Shown here: positions 1-6,501 of the stretch, piece by piece
Layout: every line of letters starts with the position of its first letter
How positions within the stretch are numbered: position 1 is the first letter of the stretch
NCBI GenBank assembly: GCA_946566415.1
Contig: CAMNWW010000074.1
Span: forward strand, 1 to 8,962
DNA from: an uncultured Lachnospiraceae bacterium
GTDB lineage: Bacteria > Bacillota > Clostridia > Lachnospirales > Lachnospiraceae
Direction of reading: 5' to 3'
Length of the DNA: 8,962 bases
Position numbers and translations under genes: made by a program
The notes under the pieces: model-generated
Told to the model about the DNA's origin: nothing
Databases searched by the model: none
What the model saw: only the letters and a program-made list of their open reading frames with translations

Positions 1-12
1 GGAGATTCTCTT

Positions 13-186
13 ATGCCACAGGCTCAATTGTATTTTCTTTCAGATCAGTATTATCAAGATTTTCCGGAGATTATCTTCCCGGATGTGTTCAAAATCTATC
101 GTGGATTCGAACAGCAACTCCAACAAAAAAATATTATTTCCAAACCATCCGAAACAAAAGAACTAGATGCTCTTACAAAATCATAA
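13..186 (+). pseudogene. Internally deleted ToxN/CptN-like (type III TA) toxin remnant
   Basis: This is a 57-codon ORF with its own ribosome site (GGAG at 1-4, 8 nt before ATG) ending in TAA. Its first part (LYFLSDQYYQDFPE) resembles the N-terminus I remember for clostridial ToxN/CptN/AbiQ-family endoribonucleases. It is followed at once by IIFPDVFKIYRGFEQQL, which resembles the C-terminus of the same proteins. Intact family members run to roughly 150-200 residues, so the catalytic middle seems to be missing with the frame preserved. Type III toxins normally lie behind an array of short repeats encoding an RNA antitoxin, which would be to the left of this window. The family match is from memory and was not searched. 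The alternative is an unrelated small protein. The udp gene starts 20 nt downstream, so the two may be co-transcribed. Confidence 0.45.
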
Positions 187-190
187 AACG

Positions 191-197
191 AAAGGAG
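191..197 (+). promoter_or_regulatory. Ribosome binding site of udp
   Basis: AAAGGAG lies 9 nt upstream of the ATG at 207. It fixes this ATG as the start and leaves only 4 nt after the preceding ORF's stop codon. Confidence 0.8.
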
Positions 198-206
198 ATA
201 TGAATC

Positions 207-974
207 ATGAAGTATGCAGAAGAAGGCTACGAGTATCACATTGGTTTAAAGAAAGGGGACGTAGGGAAATACGTCATTCTTCCCGGAGATCCCAAGCGCT
301 GCAGTAAGATTGCGGCATATTTTGAGGACGCTAGGCTCATTGCCGACAACAGGGAATATGTCACTTATACCGGACAGCTTGACGGAACGCGGGTCAGTGT
401 AACCTCGACGGGAATCGGAGGACCTAGCGCGGCGATCGCAATGGAAGAGCTGGCAAACGCGGGGGCAGAGGTTTTCATCCGCGTCGGAACCTGCGGGGCG
501 ATGCAGCTTGATATGATGGGCGGCGATTCGGTCATCGCGACCGCAGCGGTCAGAAACGAGGGAACCAGCCGCGAGTACGCGCCTATCGAATACCCGGCGG
601 CCGCAGATTTTGGAATCACAAATGCCTTGGTCGCAGGCGCTAAGAAACTGGGACAAAGATACCATGTAGGCGTTGTGCAGTGCAAGGATTCTTTCTACGG
701 ACAGCACAGTCCTGACGCCATGCCGGTCGGAGCCGAGCTGAATTACAAATGGAACGCATGGATCCAAATGGGATGCCTTGCCTCTGAGATGGAGTCCGCC
801 GCCCTGTTCACCGTAGCGGCGCACCGGAAGGTACGCTGCGGCTCCGTCCTTTTATGCGTAGCGAACCAGGAAAGGGAGAAGGCAGGTCTTGAGAATCCGG
901 TCGTACACGATACCGATATGGCGATCAAGATCGCAGTTGAAGCGCTGAAAATATTGATAGCAGAGGAAAAATAA
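207..974 (+). CDS. udp: Uridine phosphorylase
   Basis: This 255-residue cytoplasmic enzyme of the NP-I nucleoside phosphorylase family splits uridine with phosphate into uracil and ribose-1-phosphate (pyrimidine salvage). Length matches E. coli Udp (about 253). Visible motifs are HIGL (H11), phosphate-loop GDP (27-29) with R31, R49 (contributed by the neighbouring subunit in E. coli Udp), STGIGGPS (67-74), RVGT (92-95) and the ribose-binding EMES (194-197). The base-specificity loop reads DSFYGQHSP (161-169). It keeps Q166, but the arginine two residues later that contacts uracil in E. coli Udp is not there. An arginine occurs at 223 in the NQEREK segment. The body is clearly GC-rich (38 of 60 bases at 481-540). 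No promoter could be picked in the short gap upstream, so it may be read from beyond the window. A related purine or broad-specificity phosphorylase is less likely. Confidence 0.88.
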   Translation: MKYAEEGYEYHIGLKKGDVGKYVILPGDPKRCSKIAAYFEDARLIADNREYVTYTGQLDGTRVSVTSTGIGGPSAAIAMEELANAGAEVFIRVGTCGAMQLDMMGGDSVIATAAVRNEGTSREYAPIEYPAAADFGITNALVAGAKKLGQRYHVGVVQCKDSFYGQHSPDAMPVGAELNYKWNAWIQMGCLASEMESAALFTVAAHRKVRCGSVLLCVANQEREKAGLENPVVHDTDMAIKIAVEALKILIAEEK

Positions 975-1001
975 TACGCTTTTACTCTTATATCGAACGG
1001 G

Positions 1002-1058
1002 TTAAAAAGCCATAAAACTACTTGTGCGCAAACGCTCAGTGGTTTTATGGCTTTTTAA
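1002..1058. terminator. Bidirectional rho-independent terminator
   Basis: A 17-bp perfect stem pairs 1002-1018 with 1042-1058 (TTAAAAAGCCATAAAAC and its complement), with a partly paired loop containing GCG-CAAA-CGC. T-runs close the stem on both strands (TTTTT at 1052-1056 for +, and the complement of AAAAA at 1004-1008 for -). It lies between the convergent udp gene and the leftward islet genes, 27 nt after the udp stop and just beyond the leftward ORF, so it can serve both. Confidence 0.88.
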
Positions 1059-1063
1059 ATTTT

Positions 1064-1663
1064 CTATAATTCCAGACTATTGTCCTTTAATAGAAAATCA
1101 TAAATACTCATGGTCACAATACCGTACTCATCCCGTTTTACTTTCATGACGTCTTTTACAACAACAATTTTTTTAAATGAATCCTGTACGTTTAAAAGCG
1201 ACGCCTTTTCCTGCCGTTCCTTTATCGCGTCAGGAATGCTAAAAGCTGATTGTATATAATATCTTCTGCTCCCAAGATTTGCTATAAAATCTATTTCTAA
1301 TTGTTTTTTTTCTTGCCGACCCTCTTTATTTCTGCTTCTTTTTTGAACCACACCGACATCTACCTGAAATCCCCTTACCCGCAATTCATTATAAATTACA
1401 TTTTCCATCAAATGTGTTTCTTCTATTTGCCGGAACCCAAGTCTTGCATTGCGAAGTCCAACATCTTCAAAATAGTACTTTAGAGGAGTCCCTATATATT
1501 TTCTTCCTTTTACGTCATACCGCTTCGCTTCACTTACAACGAAGGCATCTTTCAAATATTCAATATACTGCCTGATCGTATTTAAACTAATATCCGAATG
1601 AATGACACTTTGAAATGTCGCTTCAATTTTTGAGGGGCTTGTTTTTTCAACCGCGTATACACT
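1064..1663 (-). pseudogene. C-terminal remnant of DUF4143 AAA+ ATP-binding protein
   Basis: An uninterrupted reading frame without a proper start matches the C-terminal region (DUF4143) of the AAA+ ATP-binding proteins common in Lachnospiraceae. The readable part begins near EKTSPSKIEATF, passes YDVKGRKYIGTP and YYFEDVGLRNARLGFRQIEE, and ends FLLKDNSLEL. The segment KKQLEIDFIANLG resembles the family's nuclease-like E-x-D motif. Intact proteins are about 400 residues or more with Walker A and B motifs in the N-terminal half. None of that exists upstream here: the frame meets TAA at 1666-1664. A TTG at 1555 could open a 163-residue protein (1064-1555), but no good ribosome site precedes it. 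I therefore read this as a truncated gene, with the break near 1655-1665. Its 3' end is intact and abuts the shared terminator. Confidence 0.75.
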
Positions 1664-1826
1664 TTACCCACATCATGGTAATATTATCTTTTCCATAATA
1701 TTTCATTTTTATGTCCGTTTCTAACCTAAACTCCCCCGCCAGCTCCCTCGCCCATGGTTCTGTCAACTTTTCCTTGGGAGCATAAATCCATAACCAGATT
1801 TCCTCTGTTCTTCTGGTTACTACTTT
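1647..1826 (-). other. Unrecognised 59-codon open stretch after dinD
   Basis: Directly after the dinD TGA, in the same frame, 59 codons stay open until TGA at 1649-1647. The translation looks protein-like, with EEIWLWIYAPKEKLTEPWAR near the start and KYYGKDNITMMWVK near the end. I do not recognise the family. There is no ATG near its beginning. A GTG at 1830-1828 overlaps the dinD stop (GTGA) in another frame and runs only 34 codons to TAG at 1728-1726. A frameshift between those two frames would give one small gene of about 60 residues coupled to dinD. The most likely reading is a decayed third gene of the islet whose tail was lost where the DUF4143 remnant joins. The stretch between dinD and that remnant holds nothing else I can name. 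Confidence 0.3.
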
Positions 1827-2660
1827 TCACTTTTCTTCCATCAATTTCTTTTCTTCTCTCCTTACCCTGCGTTCCAACTTTTTTAAATCTTCTGCCGGAG
1901 GTAGATTTTCCGGTTTTATTCCCCGCTGTCCCAACATTTCCCTTACGCTTGAATTGTTTTGAATATGTTCATCTGCAATGTGCGGCTCTCCATATAGATC
2001 TTTTTGTTCGACGTTATAATTCGTCATCTCTGTGGCAAGGTTTTTTGCAGCTATTGTTAAAGTTGGCAGAAAATCTGCCAGAGGCCGATTTTCCTTTACT
2101 CCAAGCTTAACCTTCATATCCCGAGTTGTGTAGCCTCCAAATAATGCCTGGTCTCCTTTCGATCTGATTCTTCCGAAACCCGTGTCATCTACGCCGCGTT
2201 CATAGATATTCTGAGATAAACGTTTTTCCGATTCTTTTAACTTTTCTCTTGCATTTAACCGTTCAATCAATCGGATTCTGTCTTCAATTATTTCCTGTTT
2301 TCTTGTCTGCACAGCAAAATAGCTTTGGGCAAATGCGATTTCAGCTTTTCTTGAATCTCCGTTTTGCGCAATCAGATAACAAGCATATCTTGTCAATGCA
2401 TAGTCTAAAACATATCTTTCTGCCCCGCTTCCTATCATGACCATTTTCCTGACCTCAGGAAAATGGTCAACTACTTTTCCACCAGAGTTCTCACATGCTA
2501 TCATAGCCTTTTTAATAACCGCTTCAAAATTTTCCCATTTTGTATATCCCAGTAGAGGCTGTAGCTCTCTTGCATACCAAAATTCAACCGTTCCATCTTC
2601 TGATGTATGAATAATGTCGTCAAAACGTATTTTTAACTTTCCAATTATTTTTTCATCCAT
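1827..2660 (-). CDS. dinD: DinD-like DNA-damage-inducible protein
   Basis: This 277-residue protein is close to E. coli DinD (274). I place the start at ATG 2660-2658 because AGGAGG lies 8 nt before it; an earlier in-frame ATG at 2681 lies before this ribosome site. Shared blocks are ARELQPLLGY (30-39, BRO-N-like DNA-interaction segment), ACENSG and DHF (55-67), MIGSGAER (75-82), RYACYLIAQNGD (91-102) and QSYFAVQTRKQE (112-123). The tail (257-277) is a charged, probably helical K/E/R-rich segment. E. coli DinD is an SOS-induced cytoplasmic protein reported to act on RecA filaments. Whether this homologue does so is unknown. It starts 1 nt after the stop of the AbiEi-like gene, and its ribosome site lies inside that gene's end, so the two are translationally linked. 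No LexA-type box was seen at the operon promoter. The coding sequence contains a 32-bp palindrome (2438-2469). Confidence 0.88.
   Translation of the reverse strand: MDEKIIGKLKIRFDDIIHTSEDGTVEFWYARELQPLLGYTKWENFEAVIKKAMIACENSGGKVVDHFPEVRKMVMIGSGAERYVLDYALTRYACYLIAQNGDSRKAEIAFAQSYFAVQTRKQEIIEDRIRLIERLNAREKLKESEKRLSQNIYERGVDDTGFGRIRSKGDQALFGGYTTRDMKVKLGVKENRPLADFLPTLTIAAKNLATEMTNYNVEQKDLYGEPHIADEHIQNNSSVREMLGQRGIKPENLPPAEDLKKLERRVRREEKKLMEEK
2438..2469. repeat. 32-bp near-perfect palindrome inside dinD
   Basis: The arms TGACCATTTTCCTGA (2438-2452) and TCAGGAAAATGGTCA (2455-2469) are exact reverse complements over 15 bp, separated only by CC. In the dinD mRNA this forms a strong hairpin over the codons for V-D-H-F-P-E-V-R-K-M-V. 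It has no T-run, so it is not a simple terminator. Confidence 0.85.
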
Positions 2661-2661
2661 G

Positions 2662-3249
2662 TCATATCCCTCCTGTCTCATTTTTGAGTGTTATCCTGAG
2701 TGACTGCGCATATTTCAATAATCGTTGATATTGCCGCTCACTGCCTCTTATCTTGCCGATTACATCTTCTGCGTTTTCCTTTTTAAAGCGCAGCATATCA
2801 CATGCGCTGCGTTCCGCTTCGTATATATTATAACGCCCAAATTCTGTCTCTTTCCACAGGATTCCAAAGTGGAATTTATTACTGGAAAAATAATGCCGTC
2901 TGATTGGAAAATTCATTTTTAATAAACTACGGTCTGTCCGCTCCGTAGCCACGGACAGATATTCAGGTTCCATTTCCATATATCCCTGATAATAACAGGC
3001 ACTGTCCATACAAATAACGGCTCTGGGATTACTAAGACAGACCTCAATACATTTATAATCCAATGGTTTCTCACACTGATTGCCGAGCAGCCAGTAATAG
3101 CCATAGCATATTTTTTCTAAATAACCTTCTTCTGTCAAAACAGCAATCTGGCGGTTTGAGAAACCTTCCTCCAACAGCTCCCGGGTTCCAATATATCCCC
3201 TACGTTTTTTACATAAAAGCTCCAATTTCATATAAGTGTTGGTTCTCAT
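2662..3249 (-). CDS. AbiEi-family antitoxin-like transcriptional regulator
   Basis: This 195-residue protein has the length and build of AbiEi antitoxins of type IV toxin-antitoxin systems. A winged-helix N-terminal domain (about 5-55; GYIGTRELLEEGFSNRQI then GYLEKICYGYY) would bind DNA at its own promoter. The C-terminal domain (about 60-190) has the family pattern of a hydrophobic strand followed by YNIYEAERSACDMLRFK (140-156). The start is ATG 3249-3247, which has GGAGG 5 nt upstream; 19 further in-frame residues up to 3306 are probably not translated. In known systems the next gene is the AbiEii nucleotidyltransferase toxin. Here the next gene is dinD-like, 1 nt away, with no nucleotidyltransferase motif (GS-x10-D-x-D) anywhere in it. 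It is probably a self-repressing regulator of this two-gene operon. Confidence 0.75.
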   Translation of the reverse strand: MRTNTYMKLELLCKKRRGYIGTRELLEEGFSNRQIAVLTEEGYLEKICYGYYWLLGNQCEKPLDYKCIEVCLSNPRAVICMDSACYYQGYMEMEPEYLSVATERTDRSLLKMNFPIRRHYFSSNKFHFGILWKETEFGRYNIYEAERSACDMLRFKKENAEDVIGKIRGSERQYQRLLKYAQSLRITLKNETGGI

Positions 3250-3274
3250 ATGTTCCTCCGAATTGCATTTCTTG

Positions 3275-3311
3275 TTGCATATATAATAGCATTTTTCATT
3301 ACACAAATCAA
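3275..3311 (-). promoter_or_regulatory. Promoter of the AbiEi-like/dinD operon
   Basis: On the - strand, TTGATT (3311-3306) and TATTAT (3288-3283) are 17 nt apart, and TG-N precedes the -10 hexamer (extended -10). Transcription would start near 3276, giving a leader of about 27 nt before the ATG at 3249. Two direct copies of ATGCAA (+ strand TTGCAT at 3275-3280 and 3263-3268, 12 bp apart) lie over and just after the predicted start, a good position for a repressor site. Confidence 0.65.
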
Positions 3312-3385
3312 TTATTTTTTACAATGCATAGGACCTTTGCACGCTTCACGAGCTCAACTGGTTCTATACGCTCCACGCAATAAGA

Positions 3386-3425
3386 CCCGCCAGGAAAGAA
3401 TTCTCAGCAATTCTTTCCCGGCGGG
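3386..3425 (-). terminator. Hairpin ending the transporter/sigma operon
   Basis: Two stacked stems pair CCCGCC (3386-3391) with GGCGGG (3420-3425) and GGAAAGAATT (3393-3402) with AATTCTTTCC (3409-3418). One A/C mismatch separates them and the loop is CTCAGC. The hairpin begins 16 nt after the large permease stop. The U-run on the - strand is weak (TCTTATT), so termination may be incomplete. The stretch 3312-3441 holds this hairpin and no gene. Confidence 0.65.
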
Positions 3426-3441
3426 CCGGAATGCATCTTTT

Positions 3442-5340
3442 CTATGTTGCACGTTTCATCTCAGCGAGTAGTTTCAAAGGCTCTTCCCGCAGATTTCTCT
3501 GCACCATAATGCCTGCTGTCACTCCCGCCGCCGCAAATATCACGATTCCTGTCGCAAATGGCAGTACAATATCCATATGATTTTCCTGTAATATCTGAAT
3601 AAGAGGTTCCCGGTTTTCTACCGCCGCCTGGTTGGCGCTGAACATCGAAGAATACTCCGTACGATGCTCCAGTCTTCCCACCATTTTCCCGGTAAACGCG
3701 GCTCCTGCCGCTCCGCCCGCAAGCGCTCCCGCAAAGGCGATAACGAGAATCCCGCCGAGAAGCGACGCACGGCACTGCCTTTTTGTCATTCCCATCGTGC
3801 GTTCTATCGCTGTTCTGAGTTTCTGTTTTGCCACAAACATATAGCAGAAGAACAGAAGAATCAGAGCCGCCAGTCCGGTTCCCGCTGCCAGGAGTATAAC
3901 GGCCATCTTCCGTGTATTCTGGAAATTCTGCTCTAATGTGGTGTAACCGCCGTCATCGATATTAATCTCAAGCCCCGTCACCTCATTTGAACTGACGATT
4001 TCCCAGAATTCATCCGCCGTACCGTTTTCCAGCTGGAATGAGGTCGTATAGCCCTTCATCGGTCCAAAGTCCAGGATATTGTTTTCGTCGCTCGCCGTAA
4101 CGGAAGACGCCGGGATGATCACCCCGTTCTCCGCCGCCTCATATCCGGTATAGCTGCCTTTGCCGCCGCTTACCTGATAAATTCCGACGACTTCATATTC
4201 TTCCGCCGAGAATGGTTTATACATTTCCCCATCTGCATTGATCATCTTGGTCCCCTGCGCAAACCACCCTATGTGATAAATCAGACTCGCCGAATTCCGG
4301 TAATCCGCGTAATACAGAGGCAGCTCCAGCTTATCTCCTATGGCGAGCTTATTGTTTTTGGCAAATTCTGCTTGAATGAGACAGACTTTTTTCCCCTCGG
4401 CGTATTCCTCCTCCGAAATGTCGCGCCCGCCGGAGATTCCTGCGTCTCCGTTATTAAAATAGGGCAGGAGCTTCGTGGCGTCCGTGGGAATTACTGGGAT
4501 CCCATAATCTGAAATTCGGAACCCTTCTATCAGGTTCAGCCAGCGTTTTCCCTCCTTTGTGTCGTAAAAACCGTCCGTAACCTCTTCATAATACAGCCCT
4601 TCATGTTCTTCATCCGGTACTTCCGTCCCATCCTTTTTGTACTGCGAGCCCTGGATATCCATCCAGGGCGTCCATACTGTCGTGACGTCCGGATACTTCT
4701 CTTTATCAATAATCCCTCTGTATTCCAGGGAAACATTCATTTCCAGAGTCATAATATAAGTCTTGTCCGCATAAAGCATCGGCGGCTCAGGCGTTGTATA
4801 GTCCCAAAACCATATAAAATTCAGCATGCGGTCCGTGATTTTCCCGAACAATGTCTTCTTATAATGTAGTTTTACAGGGTGGTCCGGCACACAATCTTCA
4901 AATGGAGATACTTCTACAATGACATTACTGCCTCCCGCACCCATCCAGGCCTCGTCCACCTCGCTGTGGGTATTCCTCACCACATATCCGTCCTTATGCG
5001 CCATATAATAGGGCCTGTGCTTCGGTTCATGGACGTATGAAATTCCTTCAAGATTGAGGACGGAATCCGGAATGATGGAATCATAAAGCCGCACTGAACT
5101 GTACTCATACTGCTGTGTCTCATAATCCCAGTATTTTCTCCTGGAAACAGCAGATTCCTTCTGTTCCACCGTACCGACCGTGACAAACGCTCCTTCCGCG
5201 GCCACGCGTGTTTTTTCACTGATATAGAAAAGGTTCACCCCCAAAGTGACCAGAAGGCCGGAGACCGCTATCAGCGCCAGAAACATCAGTGTTTTCAAGG
5301 GAGTACGGCACATCTGCCGTAGACTGTTCTTTATTGCCAT
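3442..5340 (-). CDS. Large FtsX-like ABC transporter permease
   Basis: This 632-residue membrane protein has the MacB/FtsX plan. TM1 is at about 16-40. A very large extracytoplasmic domain spans about 41-478. Three C-terminal membrane segments follow at about 479-503, 527-550 and 591-613. The FtsX cytoplasmic loop motif IERTMGMTKRQC (512-523) would touch the ATPase. I prefer ATG 5340 because AAGGAAGGTGA precedes it and the product begins MAIKNSLRQM, as such permeases do. ATG 5358 overlaps the anti-sigma stop as ATGA and would add six residues; its ribosome site is poor, but coupling makes it possible. It is the last gene of the operon, about 1.7 kb from its ATPase. The family exports peptides or acts on envelope lipids and lipoproteins; the substrate here is unknown. 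The external domain is far longer than that of the other permease (about 245 residues), so it may have a separate binding or sensing role. Confidence 0.85.
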   Translation of the reverse strand: MAIKNSLRQMCRTPLKTLMFLALIAVSGLLVTLGVNLFYISEKTRVAAEGAFVTVGTVEQKESAVSRRKYWDYETQQYEYSSVRLYDSIIPDSVLNLEGISYVHEPKHRPYYMAHKDGYVVRNTHSEVDEAWMGAGGSNVIVEVSPFEDCVPDHPVKLHYKKTLFGKITDRMLNFIWFWDYTTPEPPMLYADKTYIMTLEMNVSLEYRGIIDKEKYPDVTTVWTPWMDIQGSQYKKDGTEVPDEEHEGLYYEEVTDGFYDTKEGKRWLNLIEGFRISDYGIPVIPTDATKLLPYFNNGDAGISGGRDISEEEYAEGKKVCLIQAEFAKNNKLAIGDKLELPLYYADYRNSASLIYHIGWFAQGTKMINADGEMYKPFSAEEYEVVGIYQVSGGKGSYTGYEAAENGVIIPASSVTASDENNILDFGPMKGYTTSFQLENGTADEFWEIVSSNEVTGLEINIDDGGYTTLEQNFQNTRKMAVILLAAGTGLAALILLFFCYMFVAKQKLRTAIERTMGMTKRQCRASLLGGILVIAFAGALAGGAAGAAFTGKMVGRLEHRTEYSSMFSANQAAVENREPLIQILQENHMDIVLPFATGIVIFAAAGVTAGIMVQRNLREEPLKLLAEMKRAT

Positions 5341-5354
5341 ACGTTCACCTTCCT

Positions 5355-6500
5355 TCATTCCAGAGACATCGTAATGGTGCGGTCCGACACCACTCTCTGT
5401 CGCTGTCCCTCGTCCGTAAAAGGCAGGTAGGTCACAAATTTAAGTTCCCACTGTGTAAACCTCTTAACCGCAGAATACATATTACCGCCCCTTACTGCCG
5501 TAAAGATTGACTCTGTGTCAGATACCATTGTTTCATGAAAAACTTCTATACCGTTTTCCTGCTCAACGCTTTCCAGATAATGCGGTCTATTCTCTGGCTC
5601 TTGACCAAGATATCTGGCATAAAACCGCATTCCCAGCGCATTATAGACAAATCTGGTGATCTCGATCTGGTTTCCGTCAATCAGTTCTATCGTCTGATTT
5701 AGCATAATATCTTTTTCATTCGGCACAACCATATCTTTTTCCAATATGAACTCAAACTCTGCCTCCGGACGCTCTGACTCTTCTGCCGGATAGACTTCAA
5801 GCCTTGCCTGTACCGGAAATTCCAGCTTCGTCGTATCAAAATTATACTGTGCGGTATCCTGCAGTATTCCGTCCTCGCTGGCATATACTTCCGCCGTCAC
5901 GTCGCAGATTAACTCCTCATCGTTAAGGAAGAGTTTCTGCACATATGGTTTCGCCTGGTCTTCCACATATTCCAGATTAAACGGATTCATTTTGGTCGGC
6001 CTTTTTTCGGGAACAAAAAGCCAGGATGCCGTTTCCTCAAAGCTCCCGTCATAATCCCGCCCCCAGTTCCCGGTCGACAGCCTTGGCGCAAGATCCGGCC
6101 GGTCGTATACATAGGTAGAATAGATCATAATCTGTCCGTCGTCCACCGCTACAGAGTTCAGGGTCACCGCACCCGCCGCGATTTCCCTGGATTTGTCTAT
6201 ATGGAGCGCATAATCCTCCAGATCCCCGCTTACCCCCAGCATAGAACTCATCGTGTAGATTCCTGTCCGCATGGAAGCGCTCATCCTTTGCTGTACCGGA
6301 CGAAAATACAGAGCCCCCGCCACCAGCGCCGTGCAGGCGGCGAGTGAAACCATGGCATATATGGCTCTTTTCCTTCGTTTACCAAACTTTTTTCGGATCT
6401 TCATTCTATATTTGTTAAGCTCTTCCTCACTGAAATCTGTGTCTGGATATTTGGAAGTATCTGTAGATATCTCGTTCAATAACATGTAAATATTCTTCAT
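5355..6500 (-). CDS. DUF4179-domain anti-sigma factor
   Basis: This is a 381-residue single-pass membrane protein. The cytosolic N-terminus (1-45) carries acidic and basic helices (NEISTDT, DFSEEELNKYRMKIRKKF) expected to hold the sigma factor. The membrane segment is at 46-66 (AIYAMVSLAACTALVAG), preceded by a basic KRRKR. The outside part contains the DUF4179-like region (about 75-200), with the family pattern GVSGDLEDYALHIDKS then VTLNSVAVDDGQIMIYSTY, and a further beta-rich domain to the end. The start ATG 6500 has GGGAGG 9 nt upstream and lies 1 nt after the sigma stop, so longer forms reaching into the sigma gene are not needed. DUF4179 proteins are typical partners of ECF sigma factors in Firmicutes. 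It probably retains the sigma factor at the membrane until an envelope signal releases it. The signal is unknown. Confidence 0.85.
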   Translation of the reverse strand: MKNIYMLLNEISTDTSKYPDTDFSEEELNKYRMKIRKKFGKRRKRAIYAMVSLAACTALVAGALYFRPVQQRMSASMRTGIYTMSSMLGVSGDLEDYALHIDKSREIAAGAVTLNSVAVDDGQIMIYSTYVYDRPDLAPRLSTGNWGRDYDGSFEETASWLFVPEKRPTKMNPFNLEYVEDQAKPYVQKLFLNDEELICDVTAEVYASEDGILQDTAQYNFDTTKLEFPVQARLEVYPAEESERPEAEFEFILEKDMVVPNEKDIMLNQTIELIDGNQIEITRFVYNALGMRFYARYLGQEPENRPHYLESVEQENGIEVFHETMVSDTESIFTAVRGGNMYSAVKRFTQWELKFVTYLPFTDEGQRQRVVSDRTITMSLE

Positions 6501-6501
6501 A

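Noticed and set aside
27..60. TTGTAT ... TATTAT promoter inside the toxin remnant, for udp
   Set aside because: The spacing is only 15 nt and there is no extended -10, so the support is too weak.
246..824. 192-codon open frame opposite udp
   Set aside because: It is the antisense shadow of a well-supported gene, with no ribosome site or recognisable protein features.
1752..2110. 118-codon rightward open frame opposite the dinD end
   Set aside because: It is Phe/Leu/Pro-rich because it is the antisense of Lys/Glu-rich coding sequence, and no ribosome site was seen.
2658..2681. Longer dinD start at ATG 2681
   Set aside because: The AGGAGG site lies downstream of that ATG and 8 nt before the ATG at 2660, which is therefore the better start.
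3236..3255. Possible LexA/DinR box near the start of the AbiEi-like gene
   Set aside because: The - strand has GAACATATG but continues AGAACC instead of the GTTC half-site, so the two-fold motif is not present.
3247..3306. Longer AbiEi-like protein starting at 3306
   Set aside because: The predicted promoter and GGAGG site lie inside the extra 57 nt, and the extra 19 residues do not look like the family.
3063..3471. Rightward open frames across the intergenic region and the start of the AbiEi-like gene
   Set aside because: They run antisense to a supported gene, cross its promoter and the operon terminator hairpin, and have low-complexity, unfamiliar translations.
4648..4669. 9-bp inverted repeat GCCCTGGAT-ATCC-ATCCAGGGC in the large permease gene
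   Set aside because: Short arms within a coding sequence are within chance expectation for 9 kb, and no regulatory context was seen.
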